From: Mesorhizobium muleiense
Lineage (GTDB): Bacteria > Pseudomonadota > Alphaproteobacteria > Rhizobiales > Rhizobiaceae
DNA: 45,700 nt
Direction of reading: 5' to 3'
Assembly (NCBI RefSeq): GCF_900099905.1
Contig: NZ_FNEE01000035.1
Location: forward strand, 1 to 45,700
Shown here: positions 24,700-34,092 of the stretch, piece by piece
Position numbering within the stretch: position 1 is the first letter of the stretch
Layout of the letters: every line of letters begins with the position of its first letter
Translations under genes and position numbers: made by a program
Notes under the pieces: model-generated
Databases searched by the model: none
Seen by the model: only the letters and a program-made list of their open reading frames with translations
Told to the model about the DNA's origin: nothing

Positions 24700-24703
24700 T
24701 CGA

Positions 24704-25648
24704 TTATCCTTTGACGGCGCCGGCCATCAGGCCGCGCACGAAATAGCGGCCAGCGACCACATAGACGAGAAGGGTCGGCAGTGCGGCGATCATCGCCGCC
24801 GCCATGTTGACGTTGTATTCGACGACACCGGTCGAGGTGTTGACGACGTTGTTCAGCGCTACGGTCATCGGCATCGCGTCACCGGTGCCGGCATAGGCCG
24901 AGGCGAACAGAAAATCGTTCCAGATGTTGGTGAACTGGTAGATGACGGTGACGACGAAGATCGGCATCGAATTCGGCAGCATGATGCGCCGGAAAATCTG
25001 GAAGAAGCTGGCTCCGTCGACCTGTGCCGCCTTGACCAGTTCGGTCGGGAACGCCTCGTAATAATTGCGGAAGAACAAAGTGGTGAAGCCAAGCCCGTAG
25101 ACGACGTGGACAAAGACCAGATTGACCGTCGGATTGCCCAAGCCGAATGAAAATCCCGTTGCGTTTCGCAGCGTCACGCCGAAGCGGCCGAGGCTGCCGA
25201 GGATCGTCGCCATCGGCAACAGCACCGACTGGAACGGAATGAAGCAGGCAAACAGCATCAGCCCGAAAACCAGCGTGTGGCCGCGGAAGCGCCATTTGGT
25301 CAGCACATAGCCGTTGAGCGCGCCGAGCAGCGTCGAGATCAGCACCGCTGGAACCACCATCTTGATGGAATTCCAGAAATAGCCCTTGATGCCGGCGCAG
25401 GTCAGGCCGACGCAGGTCTCGCCCCACGCCTTCAGCCACGGCTCGAAGGTCGGCGCCTGCGGCAGCGCCAGCATGTTGCCGTTCTGAATCTCGTCCATTG
25501 TCTTGAACGAGGTCACCAGCATGACGAACAGCGGCATCAGGTAGAACAGCGCGAACAGCGCCAGCAGGCCGTAGATGACGATGCGGTTGACGGTCCTGGC
25601 GCTGATGCCGCCAGTGCTCTGGCGAGTGGGCGTGGCAATGACGCTCAT
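24704..25648 (-). CDS. Carbohydrate ABC transporter permease (MalG type)
   Basis: A 314-residue permease with six transmembrane segments, the first at about residues 24-46. The EAA loop reads ELVKAAQVDGASFFQIFRRI (about 203-222), typical of CUT1 importers. Start and upstream stop overlap by 4 bases (ATGA at 25645-25648), coupling it to the other permease. A periplasmic loop with CVGLTC and an insertion at about 70-90 is slightly longer than usual. Confidence 0.88.
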   Translation of the reverse strand: MSVIATPTRQSTGGISARTVNRIVIYGLLALFALFYLMPLFVMLVTSFKTMDEIQNGNMLALPQAPTFEPWLKAWGETCVGLTCAGIKGYFWNSIKMVVPAVLISTLLGALNGYVLTKWRFRGHTLVFGLMLFACFIPFQSVLLPMATILGSLGRFGVTLRNATGFSFGLGNPTVNLVFVHVVYGLGFTTLFFRNYYEAFPTELVKAAQVDGASFFQIFRRIMLPNSMPIFVVTVIYQFTNIWNDFLFASAYAGTGDAMPMTVALNNVVNTSTGVVEYNVNMAAAMIAALPTLLVYVVAGRYFVRGLMAGAVKG

Positions 25649-26601
25649 CGCGGTCGCTCCCTGAGCTCGGAATAGAGATAGGGCACGATGATCGCGGTGA
25701 TGGTCATCAGCATGATCACGGCGCTGGCCGAGCCGACGGCCATTTCGTTGCGCTTGAAAGTGTACTCGTACATGAAGTTCGACGGCAGCCAGGCCGAGCC
25801 GCCCGGCCCGCCGCTGGTCAGTGCTACGACCAGGTCGTAGGACTTGATGGCGAGGTGGGCGAGCACGATGAAGGCCGAAAGGAACACCGGCCGCAGCAGC
25901 GGGATGACGATGCGGCGATAGAGCTGGACCGTGGTTGCGCCGTCGATCTGCGCCGCCTTCATGATCTCCCCGTCGATGCCGCGCAGGCCGGCCAGGAACA
26001 TCGCCATGATGAAACCCGAGGCCTGCCAGACGCCGGCGATCACCACGGTGTAGATGACGAAATCCTTGTTCTTGATCCAGTCGAAATGGAAGCTCGTCCA
26101 GCCCCATTGATGCAGCGTCTGCTCGAGGCCAAGGCCGGGATCGAGGAACCATTTCCAGGCGACGCCGGTGACGATGAAGGACAGTGCCATCGGGTAGAGA
26201 TAGATCGGCCGCAACATGCCTTCGCCACGGATCTTCTGGTCGAGCAGGATCGCCAGGAAAAGGCCGAGCGCCAGGCAGATGAAGATGTAGAGAAAGCCGA
26301 AAATGCCCATATTGGTGATCGACGTGTACCAGCTCGACGGCGGGTCGCTCTCGAAGGTCCAGCGCCATAGCCTCTGATAGGCACGCGGCCCAGTCAGCGC
26401 ATAGGACGGGAAGGTCTTGGAGTTGGTGAAGGACAGATAGACCGTCCACAGGATGAAGCCGTAGACGAAGACGATGGTGATCGCAAAGCTAGGCGCCAGC
26501 ACGATCTTCGGCAGCGCGTCCTGCAGGCGCGAACGCACCGACGCGCCCGGGCGCGCATTATGCTCCGGCGTCAGCTTGATCTGGGTCGCGACCGTTGTCA
26601 T
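25645..26601 (-). CDS. Carbohydrate ABC transporter permease (MalF type)
   Basis: A 318-residue permease with about six transmembrane segments after a soluble N-terminal stretch of some 35 residues. The EAA loop is EIMKAAQIDGATTVQLYRRI, about residues 218-237. The start ATG 26601 has a strong ribosome site (GAGGGAGGAG) 4 nt upstream; a longer in-frame reading to 26757 runs through an intergenic hairpin region. It forms the importer with the gene at 24704. Confidence 0.88.
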   Translation of the reverse strand: MTTVATQIKLTPEHNARPGASVRSRLQDALPKIVLAPSFAITIVFVYGFILWTVYLSFTNSKTFPSYALTGPRAYQRLWRWTFESDPPSSWYTSITNMGIFGFLYIFICLALGLFLAILLDQKIRGEGMLRPIYLYPMALSFIVTGVAWKWFLDPGLGLEQTLHQWGWTSFHFDWIKNKDFVIYTVVIAGVWQASGFIMAMFLAGLRGIDGEIMKAAQIDGATTVQLYRRIVIPLLRPVFLSAFIVLAHLAIKSYDLVVALTSGGPGGSAWLPSNFMYEYTFKRNEMAVGSASAVIMLMTITAIIVPYLYSELRERPR

Positions 26602-26647
26602 GGGCTCCTCCCTCGCGGGTCCCTTCACCGCCGGGCGGGGAAGGATA

Positions 26648-26749
26648 GCCCCGTCGAGACGGGGCGTGTTGGTTGATCGCCGGCGCCATTCCGACCAGAA
26701 GCCGACCATCCTGGCTTGGTGGAACCTTCCCCACCGGAGCGGGGAAGGT
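26648..26749 (-). terminator. Two hairpins between binding-protein and permease genes
   Basis: GCCCCGTC (26648-26655) pairs with GACGGGGC (26658-26665), and ACCTTCCCC (26724-26732) pairs with GGGGAAGGT (26741-26749), both perfectly. They follow the binding-protein gene and precede the permease in transcription order. Partial termination here would keep binding-protein mRNA in excess, as in other CUT1 operons. Confidence 0.55.
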
Positions 26750-26766
26750 CCTTTCATGCCTGGTTC

Positions 26767-28020
26767 TTATTTGGCGTCTTCGATTGCGTTGACCAACTGG
26801 GTCACGGCCTCGTCCGAGGTCTTGATCTGGCCGTGGACGAATTTCGAGACGACGTCCTTGTAGGCATTGGCGACGGCCGGCGGCGCGCCATAGCCCTGCG
26901 CCAGCGAACCGAACAGCGTGCCGCCTTCGTTGGCGGCCTTCAGGTCGGCCATGCCCTTCTTGCCGCAAGCGTCGAAGTCGGTGTCGGGCACGTCGGTACG
27001 GGCCGGGACCGAGCCCTTGACGACGTTGAAAGCCGACTGGAAGCTCTTCGACAAAGTGGCGGTGGCCAAGGCGGCCTGCGCGGCCTTGCGATCCTCCGGA
27101 ACGTCGAACATGCCGAACATGTCGGAGTTGTAGACCACGCTGCCGTCGGTGCCCGGGAAGCGATAGCACAGGAAGTCGGTGCCCGGCGTCTTCTTGGCGG
27201 CGTTGAATTCGCCCTTGGCCCAGTCGCCCATCACCTGCACCAGAGCATCGCCCTTGATGACCATGGCGGTGGCGAGGTTCCAGTCGCGGCCGGAGAAGTT
27301 CGGGTCGACATAGGTGACGAGCTTGGCGAGGTTGTCGAACGACTTCTTCATCGTGTCGGACTTCAGCTGCTCCTCGTCGAGGTCGTTGAAGGCCTTCTTG
27401 TAGAACTCAGGTCCGCCGGTCGACAGCACGACCGAATCGAACATGGTGGCTTCCTGCCAGTTCTGGCCGCCAAGCGCGAGCGGGATGACGCCCGCCGCCT
27501 TGGCCTTGTCGAGCAGCGCGATGAATTCGTCGAAGGTCTTGGGCTCGGTGCCGCCGATCTTGTCCATCACCGCCTTGTTGATCCACAGCCAGTTGACGGA
27601 GTGGACGTTGACCGGAGCCGCGACCCACTTGCCGTCATAGACCGAGAATTTCTGCAGGGCGGCCGGCACGGATTTGTCCCAGCCTTCCTTTACCGCCGTC
27701 TCGGTCAGGTCGCCCATTACGCCGGCAGCCGCGTAATCGAGCACGGTATAGCCGAGCATCTGCGAGGCAGTCGGGTAGTTGCCGGCCGCGACCATCGCCT
27801 TCAGCGCGGTCATGGCGGCGTCGCCGCCGCCGCCGGCCACAGGCACGTCCTTCCAGGCAAAGCCTTGCTTGGCCAAATCCTCCTTGAGCACGTTCAAGGC
27901 AGCCGCTTCGCCGCCAGACGTCCACCAATGCAGCATCTCGACTTCTTTGACGTCCTGGGCATGGGCCGCGAACGCAAGACCCGAGCCGAGAGCCGTTCCG
28001 ATAAGCAGTTTGCGCAACAT
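26767..28020 (-). CDS. Carbohydrate ABC transporter substrate-binding protein
   Basis: A 417-residue periplasmic binding protein of the sugar-binding family. A Sec signal peptide spans about residues 1-20 with cleavage after AHA, giving a mature start QDVKEVEML. Family features are VEMLHWWTSGGEAAAL near the N-terminus and GDWAKGEF in the middle. It delivers its ligand to the two permeases encoded downstream. A CUT1 binding protein suggests a sugar, polyol or glycoside ligand, but the exact substrate cannot be read. A 59-bp gap with a hairpin separates it from the upstream aldehyde dehydrogenase. Confidence 0.9.
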   Translation of the reverse strand: MLRKLLIGTALGSGLAFAAHAQDVKEVEMLHWWTSGGEAAALNVLKEDLAKQGFAWKDVPVAGGGGDAAMTALKAMVAAGNYPTASQMLGYTVLDYAAAGVMGDLTETAVKEGWDKSVPAALQKFSVYDGKWVAAPVNVHSVNWLWINKAVMDKIGGTEPKTFDEFIALLDKAKAAGVIPLALGGQNWQEATMFDSVVLSTGGPEFYKKAFNDLDEEQLKSDTMKKSFDNLAKLVTYVDPNFSGRDWNLATAMVIKGDALVQVMGDWAKGEFNAAKKTPGTDFLCYRFPGTDGSVVYNSDMFGMFDVPEDRKAAQAALATATLSKSFQSAFNVVKGSVPARTDVPDTDFDACGKKGMADLKAANEGGTLFGSLAQGYGAPPAVANAYKDVVSKFVHGQIKTSDEAVTQLVNAIEDAK

Positions 28021-28049
28021 GTACTTCCTCCCTTGTTGCAGCTACACGA

Positions 28050-28067
28050 CCGGCGGCTGTCCGCCGG
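28050..28067 (-). terminator. Hairpin between aldehyde dehydrogenase and binding protein genes
   Basis: CCGGCGG (28050-28056) and CCGCCGG (28061-28067) form a perfect 7-bp stem with a 4-nt loop, 12-30 bp after the dehydrogenase stop. No T run follows, so it is probably an attenuating or mRNA-stabilising hairpin. Confidence 0.4.
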
Positions 28068-28079
28068 GTTCTTCACAGC

Positions 28080-29621
28080 TCAGCCGACCCACCATCCGGT
28101 GCGCTGGCCGCGATGAAACTGGATTGTCTTTTCCTCGGTATAATCCTCGACGGCGCGCTTGCCGAGTTCGCGTCCGAGACCGGATTGCTTGTAGCCTCCG
28201 AAAGGCAGCTCGGGATAACCTTCCATGAACGTGTTCACCCAAACGGTTCCCGAACGCACACTCCGCGCCACCGACATGCAGGTGTCGATGCTGGCGCTCC
28301 ACACACCCGCCGATAGACCATAGGGCGTGTTGTTGGCGATGCGCAACGCCTCTTCAATCGATCCAAACGTCAGCACCGACAGCACCGGGCCGAACACTTC
28401 CTCACGTGCAATGGCCATGTCTTCGGTGACGCCGCGAAGGATGGTCGGATCGAGATACTGACCGGCACTGGAGGCGATCTGCTTGCCGCCGCTATAGACG
28501 CTGCTGCCGTCGTTTGCCGCCGCCGCCACGTAGCCGGTGACCTTGGCCAGGTGCTCGGAAGAGATCATCGCGCCGACCTTGGTGCTGTCGTCGAGCGGAT
28601 CGCCGACGGTGACCCTGGCGGTAAGCGCCTTCACTGCGCCGAGCAAGTCGTCGGCGATCGCCTCATGGACGATCAGCCGGCTGCCGGCGTTGCAGCATTC
28701 GCCGGCGTTGAAGAAGCCGCCGAACACTGCCGCGTCGGCGGCGGCTTCGAGGTCGGCATCTGGAAAGACGATCTGGCCGTTTTTGCCGCCGAGCTCCATC
28801 GAGACCTTCTTCAGCGCGTTTGCAGCCGATGCCATGGTCACCTTGCCGACCCGGGTGGAGCCGGTGAACGACACCATCTCGACCAGCGGGTGGGCGACCA
28901 TCGGCGCGCCGACATCGGCGCCCAGTCCAGCGAGGATGTTGACAACGCCATCCGGCAAGCCGGCCTGCATCAGGATGTCGCCGAGCACGAAGGTCGAGGC
29001 CGAGGTCATCTCGCTCGGCTTGACCACCGCCGTGCAGCCGGCGGCGAGCGCGAACGGCAGTTTCTGACTGACGATGAGGAACGGAAAATTCCACGGCGTG
29101 ATGATCGAGACGACGCCGATCGGTTCACGCAGCACGACGCCCAGCATGGCGTCGCCGAGATTGGCGTAGGTCTCGCCATGCAGCGTTCGGGCAAGCGCCG
29201 CGGCATAGCGCCAGATGTCGACGGCGCCGCCGATCTCGCCGCGCGCCTGGGCGATCGGCTTGCCGGATTCCAGCGCGTCGAGCCGGGCAATCTCTTCGAG
29301 CCGCGCCTCGATCAGGTCTGCCGCCTTGAGCAGGATCGCGGCGCGCTCGCCGGCCTTCATGCGCGGCCAGGGGCCGGTCTCGAAGGCCTTGTGCGCGGCC
29401 TGTACCGCCGCCCCGACTTCCGCCGCGCCGGCTTGCGCATAGTGCGAAACGGTGAAGCCGTGGCCAGGGCTGTTGCGCTCCAGCGTCCGGCCGTCGCGGG
29501 CATCGACGAACTTGCCGTCGATCAGCAGCCGGTAGGTCTTCGGTGCTGCGGATGCCTCGGCGGGCATGGCGATGGTGAGGGGCAAGTTCATGTGAGTTCT
29601 GGGTTCCGCTTGCATTCTCAT
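28080..29621 (-). CDS. Aldehyde dehydrogenase family protein, second
   Basis: A 513-residue NAD(P)-dependent aldehyde dehydrogenase, betaine-aldehyde/retinal-dehydrogenase-like. Visible are ITPWNFPFLIVSQKLPFALA (cofactor site), FTGSTRVGK, MELGGKNGQIVF with the general-base Glu, and FFNAGECCNAGSRLIVHE with the catalytic Cys. The last part EVFGPVLSVLTF and GYKQSGLGRELG is typical. ATG 29621 overlaps the crotonase stop by 4 bases; an alternative ATG is at 29591 (503 residues). It should oxidise the aldehyde made by one of the GMC enzymes, yielding the acid that the CoA-transferase could activate. Confidence 0.87.
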   Translation of the reverse strand: MRMQAEPRTHMNLPLTIAMPAEASAAPKTYRLLIDGKFVDARDGRTLERNSPGHGFTVSHYAQAGAAEVGAAVQAAHKAFETGPWPRMKAGERAAILLKAADLIEARLEEIARLDALESGKPIAQARGEIGGAVDIWRYAAALARTLHGETYANLGDAMLGVVLREPIGVVSIITPWNFPFLIVSQKLPFALAAGCTAVVKPSEMTSASTFVLGDILMQAGLPDGVVNILAGLGADVGAPMVAHPLVEMVSFTGSTRVGKVTMASAANALKKVSMELGGKNGQIVFPDADLEAAADAAVFGGFFNAGECCNAGSRLIVHEAIADDLLGAVKALTARVTVGDPLDDSTKVGAMISSEHLAKVTGYVAAAANDGSSVYSGGKQIASSAGQYLDPTILRGVTEDMAIAREEVFGPVLSVLTFGSIEEALRIANNTPYGLSAGVWSASIDTCMSVARSVRSGTVWVNTFMEGYPELPFGGYKQSGLGRELGKRAVEDYTEEKTIQFHRGQRTGWWVG

Positions 29622-30394
29622 GATCTTGAAAACGCTGGTTTCTGCTTGGCCTTGAAGGCGTCGACACCGGCCTTGAGATCGCCGGTCAGCGCGATGAAGC
29701 CGCTGGCCAGCGCCTCTGTCGCGGCAGCACTTTCCTCGCCCTCGGCGACCGCGATCATCAGCTTGGCTGCTTCGGTTGCCAGCGGGCCGCGCTCGGCGAT
29801 CTTGCCGGCCCAGGCCCTGGCCTCGCTGAATGCGTTGCCGGTTTCGACCACCCGGTCGACGATGCCCAGAACGAGTGCTTCGGCAGCCACGAACAGTTCT
29901 CCGCCAAGCGCCATGCGCCGCACCGTCTGGGCGCCGAAGCGGCGCACCGCGCGCTGCGTGCCGGACCAGCCGGGCACCACGCCGATCGAGGTTTCCGGAA
30001 AACCCAATTTGACCTGCGCCTCGGCGACGCGGAAGTCTGTAGCCGCCGCCAGTTCCAGCCCGCCACCCAGTGCATGGCCGGACAGAACGGCGATCGTCGG
30101 CTGCCGCAACCGCGCCAGCCGATCGAAGACGCGGTGGCCGTAGCGAACCCATTGCACCTGGAAATCGGCGGCGCTCATTTGCGACCAGGCTTCGACGTCG
30201 CCGCCGGCGCAAAAGCCCTTGCCTTCGCCGCACAGCAGCACGACACGAACGCTGTCCGCAGCTTCCGCCGTATCGAGCGCGGCTTCCAGCGCGCGCAGCA
30301 TCGGGATGTCGAGCGCGTTGAATTTCTCCGGCCGGCGCAGCGTGACGATGCCGAGGTCGCCGTCTGTTTCAAAGCTGACGAGACGCTCAGACAT
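29618..30394 (-). CDS. Enoyl-CoA hydratase/isomerase (crotonase) family protein
   Basis: A 258-residue crotonase-fold enzyme acting on an acyl-CoA thioester. Oxyanion-hole segments are GKGFCAGGDVEAW (about 58-70) and SGHALGGGLELA (about 103-114). FPETSIGVVPGWSG keeps a Glu at the catalytic position of hydratases, while the second acidic residue looks altered, so isomerase, hydratase or lyase activity are all open. ATG 30394 overlaps the end of the CoA-transferase gene by 8 bases. It is coupled at both ends in the catabolic series. Confidence 0.86.
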   Translation of the reverse strand: MSERLVSFETDGDLGIVTLRRPEKFNALDIPMLRALEAALDTAEAADSVRVVLLCGEGKGFCAGGDVEAWSQMSAADFQVQWVRYGHRVFDRLARLRQPTIAVLSGHALGGGLELAAATDFRVAEAQVKLGFPETSIGVVPGWSGTQRAVRRFGAQTVRRMALGGELFVAAEALVLGIVDRVVETGNAFSEARAWAGKIAERGPLATEAAKLMIAVAEGEESAAATEALASGFIALTGDLKAGVDAFKAKQKPAFSRS

Positions 30395-31988
30395 GCGCGC
30401 CTCCAAGCGAGGCGCCGCCATTGAGCGACAGCCCGATCGGCCGGTCACGGTAGAGCGCGTCCGGCGTGACCTTCAGGTCGTTGGCGACGGCGAGCGGGAT
30501 CTCGGCCTGCGCCAGCACGTCGCGCTCGAGGTCGATGCCCGGTGCCAACTCAGTCACCATCAGCCCATCCGGCGTCAGCTTCATCACGCAGCGCTCGGTG
30601 ACATAGGTGATGTCTTGTCCTTGCGCGACAGCGCGCTTGCCGGAGAAGGAGATGTGCTCGACCTCGCCGACCACCTTCTTGACCTTGCCTTCCCCGTCGA
30701 TGCGGATGCCGCCATCGGCAAGCGACAGTTTGGCGCCGGCATTGAAGAAACCGGAAAAGACGATCTTCTTGGCCCGCGCGGTGATGTCGACAAAACCGCC
30801 GGCGCCGGCGGTGACATGCGGCCGCGCCGAAAGCTTCGACACGTTGACCGAGCCGTGGCGGTCGATCTGCAGGAAGGACAACAGCGACGCGTCGAAACCG
30901 CCGCCCTGGAAGTAGATGAACTGGTGTGGCGAAGGCATGAACGCGTCGGCGTTCGACGAGCAGCCGAACTTGAAATCGAGCAGCGGCACGCCGCCGACCG
31001 CGCCCTGTTCGATCACCCAGGTGACCTTGCCGTGCTGGCCCTCCTCGATAAGGATGCGCGGCACGTTGGCCGAGATGCCGAAACCGATGTTGACGGCCAT
31101 GCCGTCGGCAAGCTCCATGGCGACGCGTCGCGCGATGACCTTCTGGACGCTCATCTCGGCGTTGCGGAAAGTCGACAGCGGGCGGAAGATCTCGCCGGAG
31201 ATGGCCGGGTCGTAGGGTGTCAGCGTCGTCTGCAACTGGTCGGGCGCCGCCACGATATGGTCGACCAGCACACCGGGCACGCGCACGTCATGCGGCTTCA
31301 GCGTGCCGTTCTCGACGACGCGCTTGACCTGCGCGATGACGATACCGCCATTGTTGCGGGCGGCGAGCGCCTGCTCCAGCCCGCCGAGATAGGCGCCCTC
31401 GTGCTCGTAGGTGAGGTTGCCGCGCTCATCGGCGGTGGTGGCGCGGATGATGGAGACATCAGGCACGATCGAGCGGAAATAGAGCCATTCCTCGCCGTCG
31501 AACTGCTGCACCGAAACGATCGGCTCGCTGGCCGCCGCATTCATGGCGCAGCCCTGATGACGCGGGTCGGCGAAGGTGTCGAGGCCGACCTTGGTCAGCA
31601 CGCCGGGGCGCTTGGCGGCGGCCTCGCGATGCATGTCGAACAATATGCCTGAGGGCACGTTGTAGGCGGCGACCGAATTGTCACCGATCATCTTCCAGAT
31701 CTGCGGCGGTTCAGAGGATGAAGGGCCGGACGGATAGGAGCCGCACAGCGTGCGCTTCAACAGGCCGGGCTTGGCCAGATGGTCGATACCCCTGATGCCG
31801 TACATGTCGCCGGCGGCGATCGGGTGCAGCGTTGTGATGTCCTTCGGATGGCCTTCCGCGTCGAAGCGCTCGCCGATCGCGGCGAGCACCGCATCCGGGC
31901 AGCCGAGGCCGCTCGACGACGACACCGAAACGACCATGCCGTCGCCGATCAGGCTGGCGGCTTGCGCTGCGGAGACGAGTTTGCTCAC
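30387..31988 (-). CDS. Acyl-CoA:acetate/3-ketoacid CoA-transferase, fused subunits
   Basis: A 533-residue class I CoA-transferase with both halves in one chain, like propionate CoA-transferase and YdiF. The second half contains the active-site segment VIEQGAVGGVP with the likely thioester-forming Glu327. SGLGCPDAVL lies near the N-terminus. The enzyme moves CoA from a donor such as acetyl- or succinyl-CoA onto a free acid, activating it. Its place between the Gfo/Idh enzyme and the crotonase suggests that a pathway acid is activated before further breakdown. It starts at ATG 31988, overlapping the upstream stop by 4 bases. Confidence 0.87.
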   Translation of the reverse strand: MSKLVSAAQAASLIGDGMVVSVSSSSGLGCPDAVLAAIGERFDAEGHPKDITTLHPIAAGDMYGIRGIDHLAKPGLLKRTLCGSYPSGPSSSEPPQIWKMIGDNSVAAYNVPSGILFDMHREAAAKRPGVLTKVGLDTFADPRHQGCAMNAAASEPIVSVQQFDGEEWLYFRSIVPDVSIIRATTADERGNLTYEHEGAYLGGLEQALAARNNGGIVIAQVKRVVENGTLKPHDVRVPGVLVDHIVAAPDQLQTTLTPYDPAISGEIFRPLSTFRNAEMSVQKVIARRVAMELADGMAVNIGFGISANVPRILIEEGQHGKVTWVIEQGAVGGVPLLDFKFGCSSNADAFMPSPHQFIYFQGGGFDASLLSFLQIDRHGSVNVSKLSARPHVTAGAGGFVDITARAKKIVFSGFFNAGAKLSLADGGIRIDGEGKVKKVVGEVEHISFSGKRAVAQGQDITYVTERCVMKLTPDGLMVTELAPGIDLERDVLAQAEIPLAVANDLKVTPDALYRDRPIGLSLNGGASLGGAHV

Positions 31989-33001
31989 CCTGCGCTCCCG
32001 AGTGTCGGATCGATCGCGACCGATTTGCCGGACTTGGCTGATTGCAACGCCGCTTCGGCTGATGTCAGCGACCAGACGCCGTCCTCACCGGTGGCCGACG
32101 GCTGGCCTTCGCCACCGATCGCCGCATGGAACTGGCGCAGGGAACGGACATAGAGATCTTCGCGGTCGAAGCTCAATTCCTCCTCGCCCTTTGCCGTGCG
32201 CAGCAGCACGGAGCCGATCGGCTTCTGCGTCATCACATCTTTCGCGATCAGGGAGCCTTCGCTGCCATGCACCTCGAAGCCGGTGCCGGCGAATTTGGTG
32301 GTGAAGCCTTCATGCGACTGGGCGATGATGCCCGATTTGAAGCGCCAGATGCACATGGCGCCGTCTTCCAGCCCGCCGCTGGCCATGCCTGCGGCCTGGG
32401 TGAACGCCGAAACCTCGAGCGGATCGTCGCCGAGCACGAAGCGCAGCGTGTCGGCATCGTGCACGGTGATATCGAGCACCACGCCGCCACCGGCTTCCGG
32501 CCTGGTGATCCGCCAGCCCTGCAGATTTTCGGGCAGATAGACCGAGTGGAAGACGCGCGCAGCAATCGGCTTGCCTATGCGGCCGGCGGCAATGGCTTCG
32601 CGCATCGCCCGGTGCGAGCCGGCATTGCGCAGATGATGGTTGGTGCCGAGCACGAGACCGGCCGCCTTGGCGGCGGCGACCATTTTCCGCGCATCGGCGC
32701 TGGTCAGCGCCAGCGGCTTTTCGCACAGCACATGTTTTCCCGCGGTGATGGCGGCCAGTGCCTGTTCGAGATGCAGTTCGTTGGTGGTCGAGATGTAGAC
32801 GGCGTCGATGCCGGAGCCGAGCAATGCATCGAGCGTCGAGACGGCGAGCGCAATGCCGTTCTCCTTGGCATAGGCAGCGGCGCGCTCCGGGCTGGAACTC
32901 ATCACTGCCGTGATCTCGCTGTTCGGTTGCGCGCGGATGGCGTTGATCACGAATTGCCTGGCGATCGTGCTTGCGCCGATCAGTCCCCATCTGACGGTCA
33001 T
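31985..33001 (-). CDS. Gfo/Idh/MocA family oxidoreductase
   Basis: A 338-residue NAD(P)-dependent sugar or cyclitol oxidoreductase. The N-terminal Rossmann fold starts RWGLIGASTIARQFV, and the family signature CEKPLALTSADARKMV lies at about 93-108 with the catalytic Lys of EKP. The C-terminal alpha/beta domain has VVLDITVHDADTLRFVLG, with the conserved Asp and His. Such enzymes oxidise a ring or chain hydroxyl to a ketone. ATG 33001 overlaps the LacI stop by 4 bases, so it is translated from the regulator's transcript. Confidence 0.88.
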   Translation of the reverse strand: MTVRWGLIGASTIARQFVINAIRAQPNSEITAVMSSSPERAAAYAKENGIALAVSTLDALLGSGIDAVYISTTNELHLEQALAAITAGKHVLCEKPLALTSADARKMVAAAKAAGLVLGTNHHLRNAGSHRAMREAIAAGRIGKPIAARVFHSVYLPENLQGWRITRPEAGGGVVLDITVHDADTLRFVLGDDPLEVSAFTQAAGMASGGLEDGAMCIWRFKSGIIAQSHEGFTTKFAGTGFEVHGSEGSLIAKDVMTQKPIGSVLLRTAKGEEELSFDREDLYVRSLRQFHAAIGGEGQPSATGEDGVWSLTSAEAALQSAKSGKSVAIDPTLGSAG

Positions 33002-34041
33002 GCCGCGTCTCCCATTCCGGCACGGCGATCAGGACCGCAACTGTCCCTGACGACGAGGTTGACGGCGCCGATATGGTCCTCGGCGCGGGTGGTGCGCGAC
33101 TGGATCATCTTCAGCATGACATGGGCGGCGCGCTCGCCGAGGCCTGCCGAATCCACCGCGACACTGGTCAGCGCCGGCATGTAGTGCTGGGCTTCGATCA
33201 CGTCGTCGAAGCCGACAACTGCGAAATCCGCGCCGGGCTCGAGTCCCCGCTTGCGCAGCGCCAGCATGACGCCGAAGGCGACCGCATCGTTGAAGCACAG
33301 CGCCGCGGTCGGCGGCTCGGCCATGGCGAGGGCCGTCTCCAGGCAGGCAATGCCGCCCTTGCGGCTGGTTTCGCCTTCGACGACCAGTGTATCGCGCTTG
33401 GCGATGCCGAGCCCCTCGCAGGCCTCGCGAAAACCGCCCAGCCGCTCGTGATAGACCACCAGATCCGATGAGCCGCCGAAGAACGCCAGCCGGCGATGCC
33501 CTTTGCCGATCAGATGGGCGGTGGCGAGCCAGGCGCCGCGATGATTGTCGGGCGCTATCACCGGGATGCGGCTTTCAGGAAGGCGGCGCATGGTGAAGAC
33601 GATCGGAAGGCCCGCCATCTCGATGCGACGGAAAGCACCAGGGGTCGTGCCGCGCGCCGGCGACACGATCAGCCCGGCGACACCTTGCTCCATCAGCGAT
33701 TTCAGCACCTCTTCCTGGCGCACCGGGTTTTCCGCCGTGTTGGCGATGAACGGCACGATGCCCGCCGACTGGAACACACGCTCCATGCCGACCGCCATTT
33801 CGGCGAAGAACGGGTTGGTAAGGTCGTTGATGACCATGCCGATGACGTTGGAATGGGCCTTGCGCAGATTGGCGGCGCCGCGGTTGTAGACATAGCCGAC
33901 ATCCTCGATCGCCTTGCGAACCTTTAGCGCAGTCTCAGGTCGGATCAGTCCGCTGCCCTGCAGCACCAGCGACACCGTCGACTTGGACACGCCCGCCTCA
34001 CGGGCAATGTCGAGTATCGTCGCCTTGGGCCTGCTGGCCAT
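32998..34041 (-). CDS. LacI family transcriptional regulator
   Basis: A 347-residue repressor-type regulator. The helix-turn-helix ILDIAREAGVSKSTVSLVLQ (about residues 9-28) is followed by the hinge region and a periplasmic-binding-protein-like ligand domain (about 60-335, with IGMVINDLTNPFFAEM and GFDDVIEAQHYMPALTSVAV). It is the first gene of the minus-strand series and overlaps the next gene by 4 bases. Two near-identical operators with the GAACGTTC core lie in the gap to the divergent DUF993 gene, so it probably controls both directions and itself. The inducer is unknown. Confidence 0.92.
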   Translation of the reverse strand: MASRPKATILDIAREAGVSKSTVSLVLQGSGLIRPETALKVRKAIEDVGYVYNRGAANLRKAHSNVIGMVINDLTNPFFAEMAVGMERVFQSAGIVPFIANTAENPVRQEEVLKSLMEQGVAGLIVSPARGTTPGAFRRIEMAGLPIVFTMRRLPESRIPVIAPDNHRGAWLATAHLIGKGHRRLAFFGGSSDLVVYHERLGGFREACEGLGIAKRDTLVVEGETSRKGGIACLETALAMAEPPTAALCFNDAVAFGVMLALRKRGLEPGADFAVVGFDDVIEAQHYMPALTSVAVDSAGLGERAAHVMLKMIQSRTTRAEDHIGAVNLVVRDSCGPDRRAGMGDAA

Positions 34042-34076
34042 TCAGATACGTCCTCCGGTGTTTTCAGGCCGAATTT

Positions 34077-34092
34077 ATTGGAACGTTCTAAT
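34077..34092. promoter_or_regulatory. LacI-type operator O1
   Basis: ATTGGAACGTTCTAAT is a 16-bp near-perfect palindrome around the central CG, which is the symmetry typical of LacI-family sites. It lies 36 bp upstream of the lacI ATG, probably over that gene's promoter. Its core is shared with the site at 34241. Confidence 0.75.

Noticed and set aside
28551..30143. Plus-strand open frame of 530 codons across the second aldehyde dehydrogenase and crotonase genes
   Set aside because: It crosses two well-supported minus-strand genes and has shadow-frame composition.
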